DNA of 64,000 bases. Source: Algoriphagus sp. AK58 (GTDB lineage Bacteria; Bacteroidota; Bacteroidia; Cytophagales; Cyclobacteriaceae). Shown piece by piece: positions 1 through 8,613 of this stretch. The position numbers and the translations under genes were made by a program. The stretch covers positions 62,001-126,000 of the forward strand of contig NZ_QEIG01000002.1 in NCBI RefSeq assembly GCF_014324365.1, read 5' to 3'. Under the pieces are notes generated by a model. That model was not told the origin of the DNA. It saw nothing but the letters and a program-made list of their open reading frames with translations, and made no database searches. Within the stretch, counting starts at the first letter, position 1, and the number at the start of each line of letters is the position of its first letter.

Positions 1-658
1 AATAGGTAGACCTGAAAACGGTGACTCTATCTTCAATGGTGCCCATGACAATGCCTCAGGGGTGGCGTCTCTTTTGGAAATTGCCCGAGTCTATGTCAAT
101 GGAAAAGCAAAGCCGAAGCGCTCGGTCCTCATCGTGATGGTGACCGCTGAGGAAATGGGCTTAGTGGGTTCGGCCTACTTCGCCGCCAATCCATCTGTGC
201 CCAAATCATCCATCGTGGCCAATGTGAATACAGACATGCCAACGGTGATTGCTCCCTTGCTTTCCGTGGTTCCTTTGGGTGCGGAGCATTCCAGTCTGAT
301 GGAAAATGTGAGGTTTGCAGCAGATTATTTGGGATTAGACGTAGAAAAAGATCCTGAACCCGAGCAAAACCGATTCGTGCGAAGTGATCAGTACAGCTTT
401 GTGGTCAGCGGAATTCCTGCTTTGCACATTAAATATGGAAACAAGTCAGCTATTCCGGGATTTGACCTCGATAAGTTTGTGAAAGAATGGAGAGCCAAGT
501 ACTACCATCGCGCTGCTGACGGAATGGATGGGATGTTCAATTTCACTGCGGCTAAAACCTACGTCCAGTTAAATTTCCTGATTAGCTATTCGATTGCCAA
601 TACTCCCGCTAAGCCTGTGTGGAATCCAGGAGATTTGTTTGGGATTGGAACCAATTAG
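1..658 (+). CDS. M28 family metallopeptidase, C-terminal part (5' end outside window)
   Basis: The frame is open from base 2 and the gene begins before the window. The visible part is the second half of an M28 (aminopeptidase Y/S/glutaminyl cyclase-like) di-zinc exopeptidase. NGAHDNASG carries the bridging Asp, TAEEMG carries the catalytic Glu plus a zinc-ligand Glu, NTDMP supplies the next Asp, and a late HIKYG supplies the last His ligand. Family members cleave N-terminal residues from peptides in the periplasm or outside the cell. The C-terminus is short after the last ligand, with no PDZ or sorting domain. The GTG at 62 is an internal codon, not the start. Signal peptide and first His ligand cannot be seen. 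Confidence 0.85.
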   Translation, partial: IGRPENGDSIFNGAHDNASGVASLLEIARVYVNGKAKPKRSVLIVMVTAEEMGLVGSAYFAANPSVPKSSIVANVNTDMPTVIAPLLSVVPLGAEHSSLMENVRFAADYLGLDVEKDPEPEQNRFVRSDQYSFVVSGIPALHIKYGNKSAIPGFDLDKFVKEWRAKYYHRAADGMDGMFNFTAAKTYVQLNFLISYSIANTPAKPVWNPGDLFGIGTN

Positions 659-1082
659 AAAATTGGTTCGTAGCGGTTTTACCTGTATAATTTAGGTGTA
701 GCTTGAAATACCAAAAAATTTCCAGTTTTGGCTTAATTCGGTCCTCGGTATTCCAGTCCTGTTCCCTGATTAGGAGGGCTTTCCGACAGAACTTCGGATA
801 GGCCGGTTAATTAAAGAATCTCATTGACCACAGAATCGATATCCCAAAAAAGGGCACGGTTTTGTGGTCAATTACTCTTATAGAAATCTTCAAATTCATG
901 CTGCTCTGTATTGCACTTTTTTTTCGTTTATTTTTAGACTTCTTCGTCAATTTTTTGCCGTGCTTTTGTTGAATTTTAGAGTTAATTTCCTGATAGTTAA
1001 AAGGCTACAATTACTCAGAGTCTGATTTATTATTTCTTTAAATCAGATTGTGGAAAAGGTTGAATAACCAGGAAAAGAGAAA
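659..1082. other. Intergenic region, 424 bp
   Basis: No credible gene is seen. It holds two inverted repeats. One has perfect 10-bp arms (ATTGACCACA at 823-832 and TGTGGTCAAT at 863-872) with a 30-bp spacer. The other, at 1021-1047, lies just upstream of the DUF202 gene. Neither is followed by a T tract, so neither is an ordinary terminator. Confidence 0.6.
1021..1047. promoter_or_regulatory. Inverted repeat upstream of DUF202 gene
   Basis: Perfect 9-bp arms TCTGATTTA (1021-1029) and TAAATCAGA (1039-1047) around a 9-bp AT-rich spacer, 35 bp before the ATG at 1083. It could be an operator or a 5'-UTR hairpin. The role is inferred from position and symmetry only. Confidence 0.35.
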
Positions 1083-1517
1083 ATGGAAATAGTGGATTCC
1101 AAGAGCCCTCTTCAGGAGGAGACGATGGAAATAAAACCCGGTAAAAAAGAGAAAAAAGAAATCAAATCAGCCATTCAATTGGAGCGGACAAGAACGGCTT
1201 TCGAAAGGCTTCAACTCGCCTGGATTAGAGCCAGCCTAACCTTGATTACTATCGGCGTGGGTGCTTATGAGTATTTCCATAATCGAATTGAATCGGGAAA
1301 AGCGCCCTTGTTAAAACTCGTTTCTGGTCGTGAATTAGGGATATTTTTAGTGCTTATGGCATTAGTAGCCCTCACTTTAGCCACTATCCAGCACAGGAAA
1401 AATACAGTTTACTTGAAAAATCACTATGAGAAGTTTCAATATTCGGTGACTTCCCTGCTATCCTATTTGATCATTTTTTTAGCTGTTTTTCTAATTGGAA
1501 TGATGGTTAAGCTTTAA
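1083..1517 (+). CDS. DUF202 family inner-membrane protein (YidH-like)
   Basis: 144 aa. After a charged, Lys/Glu-rich N-terminal tail (about 1-35) comes the DUF202 signature: an ERTRTAFERLQLAWIR stretch, matching the family's ER..LAW.R pattern, followed by a first membrane helix. Two further hydrophobic helices lie near residues 80-100 and 120-142. DUF202 proteins are small three-helix inner-membrane proteins. Bacterial members have no settled biochemical role; the domain also occurs at the membrane end of eukaryotic VTC proteins. It is monocistronic: the next gene is convergent and starts its stop region 70 bp away. The soluble charged tail is longer than in E. coli YidH. Confidence 0.8.
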   Translation: MEIVDSKSPLQEETMEIKPGKKEKKEIKSAIQLERTRTAFERLQLAWIRASLTLITIGVGAYEYFHNRIESGKAPLLKLVSGRELGIFLVLMALVALTLATIQHRKNTVYLKNHYEKFQYSVTSLLSYLIIFLAVFLIGMMVKL

Positions 1518-1587
1518 GCTACTTGAACGATTAAAACTTGTTACAGCAATGGGTAAATACCATCGTTCAGACAAGAGTGGACTTTCT

Positions 1588-4095
1588 TCAGATTTGTAGC
1601 AAAGGAAATTGGATATTTAAGATGCTTCCTTTCCCTTTTTTTGAATCAATAGTCATTTCTCCTCCATGTGATTTGACGATGGCATAACATTGCGATAATC
1701 CAAAATCCTCCTCTTTTTTCTTCTTACCCTTGAAAAATATCGGATAAAATTGCTCTTTAATTGATTCCGGAAAACCTGGACCATTGTCAGCAACTGAAAT
1801 TTTCACCATCGTTTCACCAGATGGCAGATTGGTGGTTTCGCTCTTGATCTGTACTCTGGGGATGTACCTTTCGGACTTAGTTAAATTCTGGCGCTTTCGC
1901 TGTTGTTGTGAATTTATTTTTGCCTTTTCGCGGACTGCTGAAAAGGCATTCATCATCATATGGATAAGGACAAGTCCAAGTTCTTGGGGTGAAACATTAA
2001 TTTTTGGAAGTGCGGGATCCAAATCGGTATGTACCTCTACAGGGAGAGTGTCAGCAAGTACATTTTTTTCTTTTGATTTTTGGCTATCCAATATGACCCT
2101 GAGGTATTCTGCTATTAGCTGGTTTAAGTCAGTAAGTTCTTTTTTCACCTCTGACTTTCTGCTCTGATGGAGCATGTCTTCTACGATACACCCCGCACGT
2201 TTGCCGTGATGTTTAATTTTGGAAAGGTTTTCTTTGAGTTGATTAGCAAGGTTTTTTACTTCCTCCAGATTCCCGTTTGCTATCTCTTTGTTTATTTCAT
2301 CTGTAAGTTCCATGCTCAGTTCTGAGAAGTTGTTGACAAAGTTCAAAGGGTTCTGAATCTCATGGGCTATCCCTGCAGTCAGTTTTCCAAGGGAGGCTAG
2401 TTTTTCTGATTGGATGAGTTGAGATTGAGTAGCTTTCAGTTCGGATAAGGTATTTTCTGCCTTTTGTTTTGCTTCTTTAAGTCGCTCGAAATCCAAATAT
2501 CTGGCATATGCAATAGAGAAGGAATCGGCCAAGGATTTGACCAAACCAAGCTCTTTTTCTGAGAGAGGGGCTGAACTTCCCACATACAACATACCCTGAG
2601 AGAATGGTACAAAGTGAAGATTAAGCGATTCCGGTGGTTCAGCGGAACCTTGGTAGGTTTCCGGATTTTGGATTTGGCCTAAGTCCATCATGGACCTCAT
2701 CCACTCCACAAAATCATCTTTGGTCCAATACTCTTTGTAGATTTTTCCCTTTTTCCAGAATTCCAAAGTGTTTTGGGTCAGGTAGTTTGAATTGAACGCC
2801 AAATTCAAAACGCCTAGGGATTGTCCGTCTGGAGAAGACAAATAGACCTGGATTTTTTTTGATTTTTCATTAATGATGAAGACTCCGCAGCGAAAAAACG
2901 GAACGCCGAGTGCTATGAGCTCACGCCAAACTAAGGGAATGATGCGGTTAAGGTCCTTTGAGTTCCTCATGGAAGCGATTTCTGCCCTCACTCTATCCAA
3001 TGAAAACTGTTTGATGGCTTCCTTTTCGCGGTTTTCTGCCTGCAAGATGTCCACATATCGGGTGTAGATTTGCTCGAAAACCCTTCCAAAACGCTCCAGC
3101 AGGATGATTTTTTCTTCTGAAAGAGGAATTGGAAAGACAAGAATTACCAGTCCAAATTCAATTGCAGTACTATAGTAATGAAGCTGATCACCACCTGGCA
3201 GTTCATCTTTGGAAGTAAGGGGAAAACCAGATCTCTCTTTAGCAGAGACTAGGATCGCGTCCCAACTTTTCTTGAGTTCGCCGGAAACGACGTAATGAAA
3301 ACGGGATTTTCTTTCCATCCATGCCTTGAATAAAGCCTCAAATGCAGAATGATCAACAAAAGGAATGCAAATCCTTTCTACTCCAACTTCTGATTCCGGA
3401 TTAGCTAGCCAACAAGTAACAGCATGTTCCTCAGGATTAAATATCCACACCATACTCTGGAAGCGCTCAATATTCAAGCTGTTGATTTCCTCAAAAAACG
3501 TTACTAGCACTTGATGAAAGTCCTTTGACTGTCTCAGTGACATAGCCCTTCTCTGTATCCGGACTATAGCAGCCTCATTTTCCAAATCCTTGTTTTTTTG
3601 CTCCAGTGTCGCCGCCTGTTGTTTGACAGCTTCCCGTAAAAGATGATTTTCCAGTTTAACCTTTTTGGCTGGAGTAGTATGACTGATAGGATTTCCCAAT
3701 TCCGTTAAAGAGGAATGACGATGGATGATTTTCCATCCCTCTTGATGATGTTCAAGTAGCGTGGAAGCTCTCAATTTGGAATAGAAATTCCAATCCGCAT
3801 CCTCTAAAACGAATAGATCGCATCTTTCGTGGACGAGGATGAGGTGATCAAGGGTTTGAAACCTGAGGTGGCGGTTTCGCATTTCCACTTTTCCCGCCAT
3901 TTGGTCAATGGTATCCTGAAGAAACCGAATGGCATCTTTTTTATTGAAAAAATCATCGGTTTCCAAGCTTCCTACTTGGGTATAGGATGATCCTAAAAGG
4001 GACGAAATTTCTTCTATCTCTCCTCTGAGGTAATGATCCCAAAAGGAGTGATAAACCTCCAGAGACTCCAGATCAACAAGCTGTTGGACTTTCAT
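1588..4095 (-). CDS. Soluble sensor histidine kinase with SnoaL-like and two GAF-like input regions
   Basis: 835 aa with no signal peptide or membrane helix, so probably cytoplasmic. Residues 1-130 resemble a SnoaL/NTF2-like ligand-binding fold. A coiled coil near 145-185 leads to two weakly GAF-like regions (about 185-350 and 365-540). A second coiled coil precedes the dimerisation helix with phospho-acceptor H578 in AGIAHEIQNPL. The ATPase domain has the N box (Asn 716) and a good G1 box (DNGPG, 770-774). The G2 box is atypical: EDFGLSQ after a Lys-rich run instead of GTGLGLS. No response regulator is adjacent, so it is an orphan kinase here. Enzyme class is confident; ligand and partner are unknown. 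Confidence 0.88.
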   Translation of the reverse strand: MKVQQLVDLESLEVYHSFWDHYLRGEIEEISSLLGSSYTQVGSLETDDFFNKKDAIRFLQDTIDQMAGKVEMRNRHLRFQTLDHLILVHERCDLFVLEDADWNFYSKLRASTLLEHHQEGWKIIHRHSSLTELGNPISHTTPAKKVKLENHLLREAVKQQAATLEQKNKDLENEAAIVRIQRRAMSLRQSKDFHQVLVTFFEEINSLNIERFQSMVWIFNPEEHAVTCWLANPESEVGVERICIPFVDHSAFEALFKAWMERKSRFHYVVSGELKKSWDAILVSAKERSGFPLTSKDELPGGDQLHYYSTAIEFGLVILVFPIPLSEEKIILLERFGRVFEQIYTRYVDILQAENREKEAIKQFSLDRVRAEIASMRNSKDLNRIIPLVWRELIALGVPFFRCGVFIINEKSKKIQVYLSSPDGQSLGVLNLAFNSNYLTQNTLEFWKKGKIYKEYWTKDDFVEWMRSMMDLGQIQNPETYQGSAEPPESLNLHFVPFSQGMLYVGSSAPLSEKELGLVKSLADSFSIAYARYLDFERLKEAKQKAENTLSELKATQSQLIQSEKLASLGKLTAGIAHEIQNPLNFVNNFSELSMELTDEINKEIANGNLEEVKNLANQLKENLSKIKHHGKRAGCIVEDMLHQSRKSEVKKELTDLNQLIAEYLRVILDSQKSKEKNVLADTLPVEVHTDLDPALPKINVSPQELGLVLIHMMMNAFSAVREKAKINSQQQRKRQNLTKSERYIPRVQIKSETTNLPSGETMVKISVADNGPGFPESIKEQFYPIFFKGKKKKEEDFGLSQCYAIVKSHGGEMTIDSKKGKGSILNIQFPLLQI

Positions 4096-4600
4096 TTTTT
4101 TGACAGGGTACAGGTTTCAAATCACAGAATCGAAAAATCTAAATGACCTACCTGACCAGAAAAGGTGTCGGGTCTCCATGCTCCCATCTTCTTGGGGAGC
4201 TTTATTTTTCAGTTAAGGTAAATTTTGGGTCACTGGGAAAGATCCCTGCTTGATCCCATAACAAACGTGTTCCACCATTTAGGCCGATATACGAACTTGT
4301 TTTTCCGCAAAGGTCAGCTTACTGTTTGGTTGGCCAGATCACTTCAATTTGCCTACAAAACTTACTCGAAAAATAGAAGTTCGCTCTATTACCTTTTGCT
4401 ACTCTGGAATCCAGAATCATTCTTTTGGACTTGAAAGAAAAGTAAAAACCGAGTCTTAATGCCTTGATCAATTTACCTATCTCAGCCCATCAAGCCAAAG
4501 TGATTGTTGGGTTTACCAAAATTCATTTTAGGGAAAAATACTACAATCGGAAAGGGCCATATATTAGCCAAATAATCGAATGGACATAGCAAAAGATTTT
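4096..4600. other. Intergenic region, about 505 bp
   Basis: It lies between the start of the orphan kinase and the end of the DUF3500 gene. It contains a plus-strand terminator-like hairpin (4180-4209) with no plus-strand gene in front of it. A 69-codon TTG-started frame (4225-4434) shows no family resemblance and is not called. Confidence 0.55.
4180..4209 (+). terminator. Orphan Rho-independent terminator (plus strand)
   Basis: GCTCCC (4180-4185), a 9-nt loop, then GGGAGC (4195-4200), followed by the T-rich tract TTTATTTTT (4201-4209). The T tract exists only on the plus strand, yet no plus-strand coding gene ends nearby. It may end a small RNA transcribed from about 4100, or stop antisense transcription. 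Confidence 0.5.
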
Positions 4601-5671
4601 CTATTCATGTTTATGCTCCATTCGGTGTTTTTTCAAAATATCCTCCCCGAAATCATTTCCTTTTTCTCTCCAGATCGAGTGAATGTGGTTGGCATTGTCG
4701 AGGAAGCCGACGTTGTCGTATTCGATCAGAAAGTCCGGGCTGTGGACAATATAGTAGTGAGGTTTCATGGGTTCATAGCTTCCGATCCAGGCAAAATACA
4801 CTTCACTCATTCCTCGGGCATGTAATTTGGCGAGGTATTCTCCCGCCTTCTGATGGTCAAGATTTCCGATGTATTCTTCGATCAGGTAGTGAAGTATTTT
4901 CTGCTGGCCCTCGTTGAGTTCAGAGCCTTTGATTCCTTGGAATTCCTCCAACCATTGGGGGCGATCCGGACTGGTGATGATGTCACCCGGTACTTTTTCA
5001 CTTAGGGTAGCTTTGGCTTTTTGGCTTTCATCCAAAGCATTGATTAGCCAAAAACCGTAATCTTCCTCTTTGCTCAAAGGTCTCAAACCTGCATACTGCG
5101 TAGCCTCCACGACTGCCGGGTCGGAACCGAAGAAGAGCGGCGTCATCGTGAATTGATCTCCAGCCACAGTGAGATTGATGGAGATATGATGGCCTTCAAA
5201 TTTCAATCCCCAGATAGCCTCATTTTCGGGGTTGCCTGCTATGGCTAGGTAGTAGTTTCCGTAATCCCAATTCAGCTTTCGGATAAATTCCATGCTCCGT
5301 TCATTGACTTTTCCCTGCTGAAACTGAATCTCAAAAAGCTCATGAAGGATGTCGTCTACCTGCATGATGGCAAAAGTTTTCAGATACCCTTGTGAACTGA
5401 AAATCGAGCTCAAAACCTTATGAAAGGCGATTTTGCTCGACTCAGAAAGATCACCATAGCGAAGCCCTGCCCGAGGTGCAAGACCGAGGGGAAGGTTGGT
5501 CCATTGGGTCCTTGCACTGTCTGGAAATGATATAAACACCGAGTCACGTTGTGGTTCCTCAAGGGACTGAATAAAATCCAGGGTGGAGGATTTCAATTTT
5601 TCGGTTGTTTGACCCCAGACAGGCATAGCCAAAATGGCTAAAATCAGCACCTGAATTATTTTTTTGATCAT
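4601..5671 (-). CDS. DUF3500 domain-containing secreted protein
   Basis: The start at 5671 gives MIKKIIQVLIL, a typical signal peptide cut after VWGQ. An in-frame ATG at 5695 would add eight residues. The mature protein spans one DUF3500 domain with family hallmarks: an LxFxQSL-like start, the WTNLP and PRAGL segments, and a mid-domain NPE..IWGLKFEGHHISIN stretch followed by TPLFFGSDPA. The function of DUF3500 is not established. Members are exported proteins of about 330-400 aa in Bacteroidota and other phyla. The gene stands alone, with about 500 bp of non-coding DNA downstream. Confidence 0.8.
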   Translation of the reverse strand: MIKKIIQVLILAILAMPVWGQTTEKLKSSTLDFIQSLEEPQRDSVFISFPDSARTQWTNLPLGLAPRAGLRYGDLSESSKIAFHKVLSSIFSSQGYLKTFAIMQVDDILHELFEIQFQQGKVNERSMEFIRKLNWDYGNYYLAIAGNPENEAIWGLKFEGHHISINLTVAGDQFTMTPLFFGSDPAVVEATQYAGLRPLSKEEDYGFWLINALDESQKAKATLSEKVPGDIITSPDRPQWLEEFQGIKGSELNEGQQKILHYLIEEYIGNLDHQKAGEYLAKLHARGMSEVYFAWIGSYEPMKPHYYIVHSPDFLIEYDNVGFLDNANHIHSIWREKGNDFGEDILKKHRMEHKHE

Positions 5672-5805
5672 GGAAGGTTTGAGAAAAGGCGACATGAGAT
5701 TTTACCGATAAAGCGAAAGATAGCTTTTATCAAAGGAAAATTGAGACTTAAAAGGTAGCGGAAAAATCCAGTTTATCTGAATAAAATCCTTTATATCAAG
5801 TCGGT

Positions 5806-5848
5806 GAAAAAATAAAAGGCGGCCTAGGTTGTTATTTCCCTGACCGCC
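5806..5848 (-). terminator. Probable terminator after the 5890-7011 gene
   Basis: On the minus strand GGCGG pairs with CCGCC (5818-5822 and 5844-5848 on the plus strand), extended by AGG/CCT across an internal loop. A TTTTATTTTTT run follows. It sits 40 bp beyond the minus-strand stop. Confidence 0.5.
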
Positions 5849-5889
5849 AGTTAAAGGCATTATTTCCTAGAGGATGTGCCTGGAGAAAC

Positions 5890-7011
5890 TTAAAGGCCGA
5901 ACCGATATTGAAGTCCTGTCATCAATTGTTGTCTTGATCCCAAAAAGCCATACTCCAATCGGTACATAAAGTGCTTGCTGAATTGATACTGACCACCGAC
6001 AATGAAGTTCCACATGTCCTTAGGCCGTTTGTCCATGGAATATTGCACAGTGGAACTTTCTATGGTCGAAATAGCACCCTCAGCGGCCACCAGGATATTG
6101 CTCGCTCTGTCCAGAATATCATTGGCCTTTTCGTATTTGGCCTTGTTGATCGGATTGTTTTGTTCGGCTTGGCTGAGGCCATTCCACCAGGAATCGACCT
6201 GAGTATAGGCATTATCCACTTTTTCAAATCCTTCTTCCACTTTCCCCCCCAAAGTTCCTGGTGGGAAAACCTCATTCAAAGCGATGGATCCCTCAGTCCC
6301 GGAATTAATATGAACCCGAAAACCTCCTACCCATACAGCAACAGCTCTTCCTGGTTTTTTGAGATTAAAGTTTTTACCGAATCTGGGACCAAAAACAAAT
6401 GAAAAGGCAGGGTCTTTTAACTGGGGAACATCAGTCCATGCCACGTTCATATCCAAAGCCATAAAACCTCCTCCTACACCGATGGTAGGTGTCATCCCCA
6501 GTCCAAAAGTCGTTGCCTTGAAATCAACTTGAGTGTCAAATGAAAGCACCTGACTGTAGTTATTTTCTCTGTCAGGAAGCCAAAGTCCGGCACCAATTTG
6601 AGTTGAAGCTTGTGACTTGCCCAGGATCCCGTAAACATTCAAAAATGGAAAAAGCCAAACATCAGGCCTGACGGTCACTGCACTTGCAGTTGCTACTGCC
6701 TTGTTGAATCTGACGAGATTATCCACATTATACATTTCACTGTTGTTGAATCCGATCATTAGATTTTCTATGATCAAGTCAGATTCCTGAATAAAATATT
6801 GGACACTTAATCCAGCAGAATACGGAAGATTGAATCCCATTCCGGTCGCTTTATCGCCCCAGATGGGAAGCGCATAGGGATATTCAGCGGCTTTTAGACT
6901 ATCGATGACCCGCTCGTTTTTCTTGCCGACTTCTTTGTTGGAAAAAACCTGAGATTGAGCAACACCGGCGGATATCGCTATAATCCACCCAAGCAATAGT
7001 AATCGTTTCAT
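5890..7011 (-). CDS. Putative outer-membrane beta-barrel protein, function unknown
   Basis: 373 aa. A signal peptide (about 1-20, ending VAQSQ) precedes a sequence rich in alternating aromatic/glycine strands (for example GAGLWLP, FGLGMTPTIGVGGG, FSFVFGPRFGKN). A central helical insertion lies near 255-320 (many Ala/Asn/Lys), and the last strand reads MYRLEYGFLGSRQQLMTGLQYRF. This strand pattern and terminal aromatic residue suggest a Bacteroidota outer-membrane barrel, but I do not recognise a named family. It is monocistronic, with a probable terminator downstream. The amphipathic insertion is unusual for a porin and could form a periplasmic or extracellular helical hairpin. Confidence 0.65.
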   Translation of the reverse strand: MKRLLLLGWIIAISAGVAQSQVFSNKEVGKKNERVIDSLKAAEYPYALPIWGDKATGMGFNLPYSAGLSVQYFIQESDLIIENLMIGFNNSEMYNVDNLVRFNKAVATASAVTVRPDVWLFPFLNVYGILGKSQASTQIGAGLWLPDRENNYSQVLSFDTQVDFKATTFGLGMTPTIGVGGGFMALDMNVAWTDVPQLKDPAFSFVFGPRFGKNFNLKKPGRAVAVWVGGFRVHINSGTEGSIALNEVFPPGTLGGKVEEGFEKVDNAYTQVDSWWNGLSQAEQNNPINKAKYEKANDILDRASNILVAAEGAISTIESSTVQYSMDKRPKDMWNFIVGGQYQFSKHFMYRLEYGFLGSRQQLMTGLQYRFGL

Positions 7012-7230
7012 ACAAGCTTTGTTTTAAAAATTTGAATCCCAATCCAACAACTTTGTTGATCTAAGGTAGAAGGATACCTATCCTAAAAAAATGACTAATG
7101 TCAGCTAGCTAAAGAACTATTATCAAAGGAGTTTGGAAAATTAAACTACTCCGTTTATTCCCGGAAAAGTGAGGGTCTTTTCAGAATGCAATTCCGTGAA
7201 AGTCTGAGTAACTTTATTTCAAAACACAGT

Positions 7231-7695
7231 ATGATGAAAAAGTTTGTCAGCCTTATCCTTTTGGTTCTCACCCTGGGTTCACTGTCCAAAGCTCAACAGA
7301 CTGATCCAGAAAAGCTCCAGGCTTCAGTAGATTCGGAGACGTTTGTTTTCGAAGCAAGACAAGCCAACGCAATGCGGGGGAGAATGATCCAGCTCGACCC
7401 AGGATATACCTTATCGGTCAGTCCATCAAAAATCCTTGGAGATTTGCCATTTTTTGGCAGGTCATATCAAGCGACTCCAGGGTCTAGTGATGGAGGGCTC
7501 AAATTTGAGTGGGTAGAGTTTGATTTTCTGATAAAGCCACGAAAAAAAGGAGGATGGGATATTACTATCGAGTCCACCGGCCACAGTGATGTGCGTTCCC
7601 TGTTTCTGACGATTCAAAAAAACGGATCAGCCTCTCTTAGGGTAATAAGCAACAGTAAGGAAACCATCTCCTATAACGGATTTATCAAGGAATAA
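7231..7695 (+). CDS. DUF4251 domain-containing exported protein
   Basis: The chosen start at 7231 (MMKKFVSLILL) gives a clean signal peptide ending SLSKAQ. The longer frame from 7186 would put 15 extra residues in front of it. The mature part of about 130 aa matches DUF4251: conserved F.F.A..A.PM.G-like start (FVFEARQANAMRG), a central LPFFGRSYQAT block, and a terminal SxxxSISYNG-like strand (KETISYNGFI). DUF4251 proteins are small periplasmic or surface proteins of Bacteroidota with no assigned function. The stop lies 7 bp from the end of the convergent CDF gene. Confidence 0.82.
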   Translation: MMKKFVSLILLVLTLGSLSKAQQTDPEKLQASVDSETFVFEARQANAMRGRMIQLDPGYTLSVSPSKILGDLPFFGRSYQATPGSSDGGLKFEWVEFDFLIKPRKKGGWDITIESTGHSDVRSLFLTIQKNGSASLRVISNSKETISYNGFIKE

Positions 7696-7702
7696 AATCG
7701 GT

Positions 7703-8602
7703 TCAATGATGGGTACAATGTTCCTCCTTGAGTAACAGACATTCTTCGCCTTCCATTTCTGTTTCGATCGTGTAGTGTTCAAATGGATACTTCATCATGA
7801 TCTGTTTCAACGCATTTTTTACATGCAAGATTTCCTCCAATGATCCTACGGGCTTGAGCTTCACATGGGTAGTAAATACATGGTGTTCTCCATCCAGGGA
7901 CCAAATATGTGTATGATGAACAGATTGGACATGGGTGATATCCATAATTTCCCTTTCAATTGCTGTTTGGTCTACATCGGAGGGATGACCCTGAAGAAAC
8001 AGGAATGTCGTGTCCCGTAATCTCTGGATGACATTCCAGAGAATATATAAGGCAATCAACATAGACAGAACCGGGTCCAAATAAGGGTTGGGGTAAAAAT
8101 GTAGGATTACCGCGGCGATCAACACAGCCGTCCACCCCAGTACGTCTTCCACCAAATGCCAGGAGATCACCTTTTCATTTTGGGTTTTGCCTTTGCTGAG
8201 TTTCCATGCTGCATAGCCATTGACTGCGACTCCCAAAAGGGCAAAATAGAACATCCCTTTTTCATCAGACATTTCCGGATACTGTATTCTGAGGACCGCC
8301 TCCCGAATCACAAAGACGGATCCAATAATTAAAACGATCGCATTGATCAGCGCGCCAAGCAGGGAAAATCTCCGGTAACCAAAAGAATAGGAAGAGGTAG
8401 CTTTTTTCTTTGAAAGCCTATCCAGATACCAAGAGGTGCCCAACGAAAGGGAATCCCCCAAATCATGAACCGCATCCGAAATAATAGCCACACTGTTGAC
8501 ATACCATCCACCGACAAGCTCCAAGACGGTGAAAGCCAGATTAAGAAAAAAGGCTGTCCGGAGGTTTTTTCCTGAATTGTGAGTGTGATGATGGTGGCCC
8601 AC
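7703..8602 (-). CDS. Cation diffusion facilitator (CDF) family metal efflux transporter, ZitB/CzcD-like
   Basis: 299 aa. The His-rich N-terminus (GHHHHTH) is a probable cytosolic metal loop. Six membrane helices follow. The transport site is visible as SDAVHD in helix 2 (about 42-47) and HLVED in helix 5 (about 147-151), the two HxxxD-type half-sites of Zn2+-selective CDF proteins. The C-terminal domain (about 205-290) has HHTHIWSLDGEHHVF, a metal-binding dimerisation motif. It exports Zn2+ (possibly Cd2+/Co2+) from the cytoplasm by proton exchange. It lies 11 bp downstream of the amidase gene and probably shares its transcript. No metal-responsive regulator is adjacent. Confidence 0.92.
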   Translation of the reverse strand: MGHHHHTHNSGKNLRTAFFLNLAFTVLELVGGWYVNSVAIISDAVHDLGDSLSLGTSWYLDRLSKKKATSSYSFGYRRFSLLGALINAIVLIIGSVFVIREAVLRIQYPEMSDEKGMFYFALLGVAVNGYAAWKLSKGKTQNEKVISWHLVEDVLGWTAVLIAAVILHFYPNPYLDPVLSMLIALYILWNVIQRLRDTTFLFLQGHPSDVDQTAIEREIMDITHVQSVHHTHIWSLDGEHHVFTTHVKLKPVGSLEEILHVKNALKQIMMKYPFEHYTIETEMEGEECLLLKEEHCTHH

Positions 8603-8613
8603 GGCGCTAGGAT

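Noticed and set aside
4225..4434. 69-codon frame with TTG start after the orphan terminator
   Set aside because: No family likeness, no promoter, irregular composition; likely chance opening.
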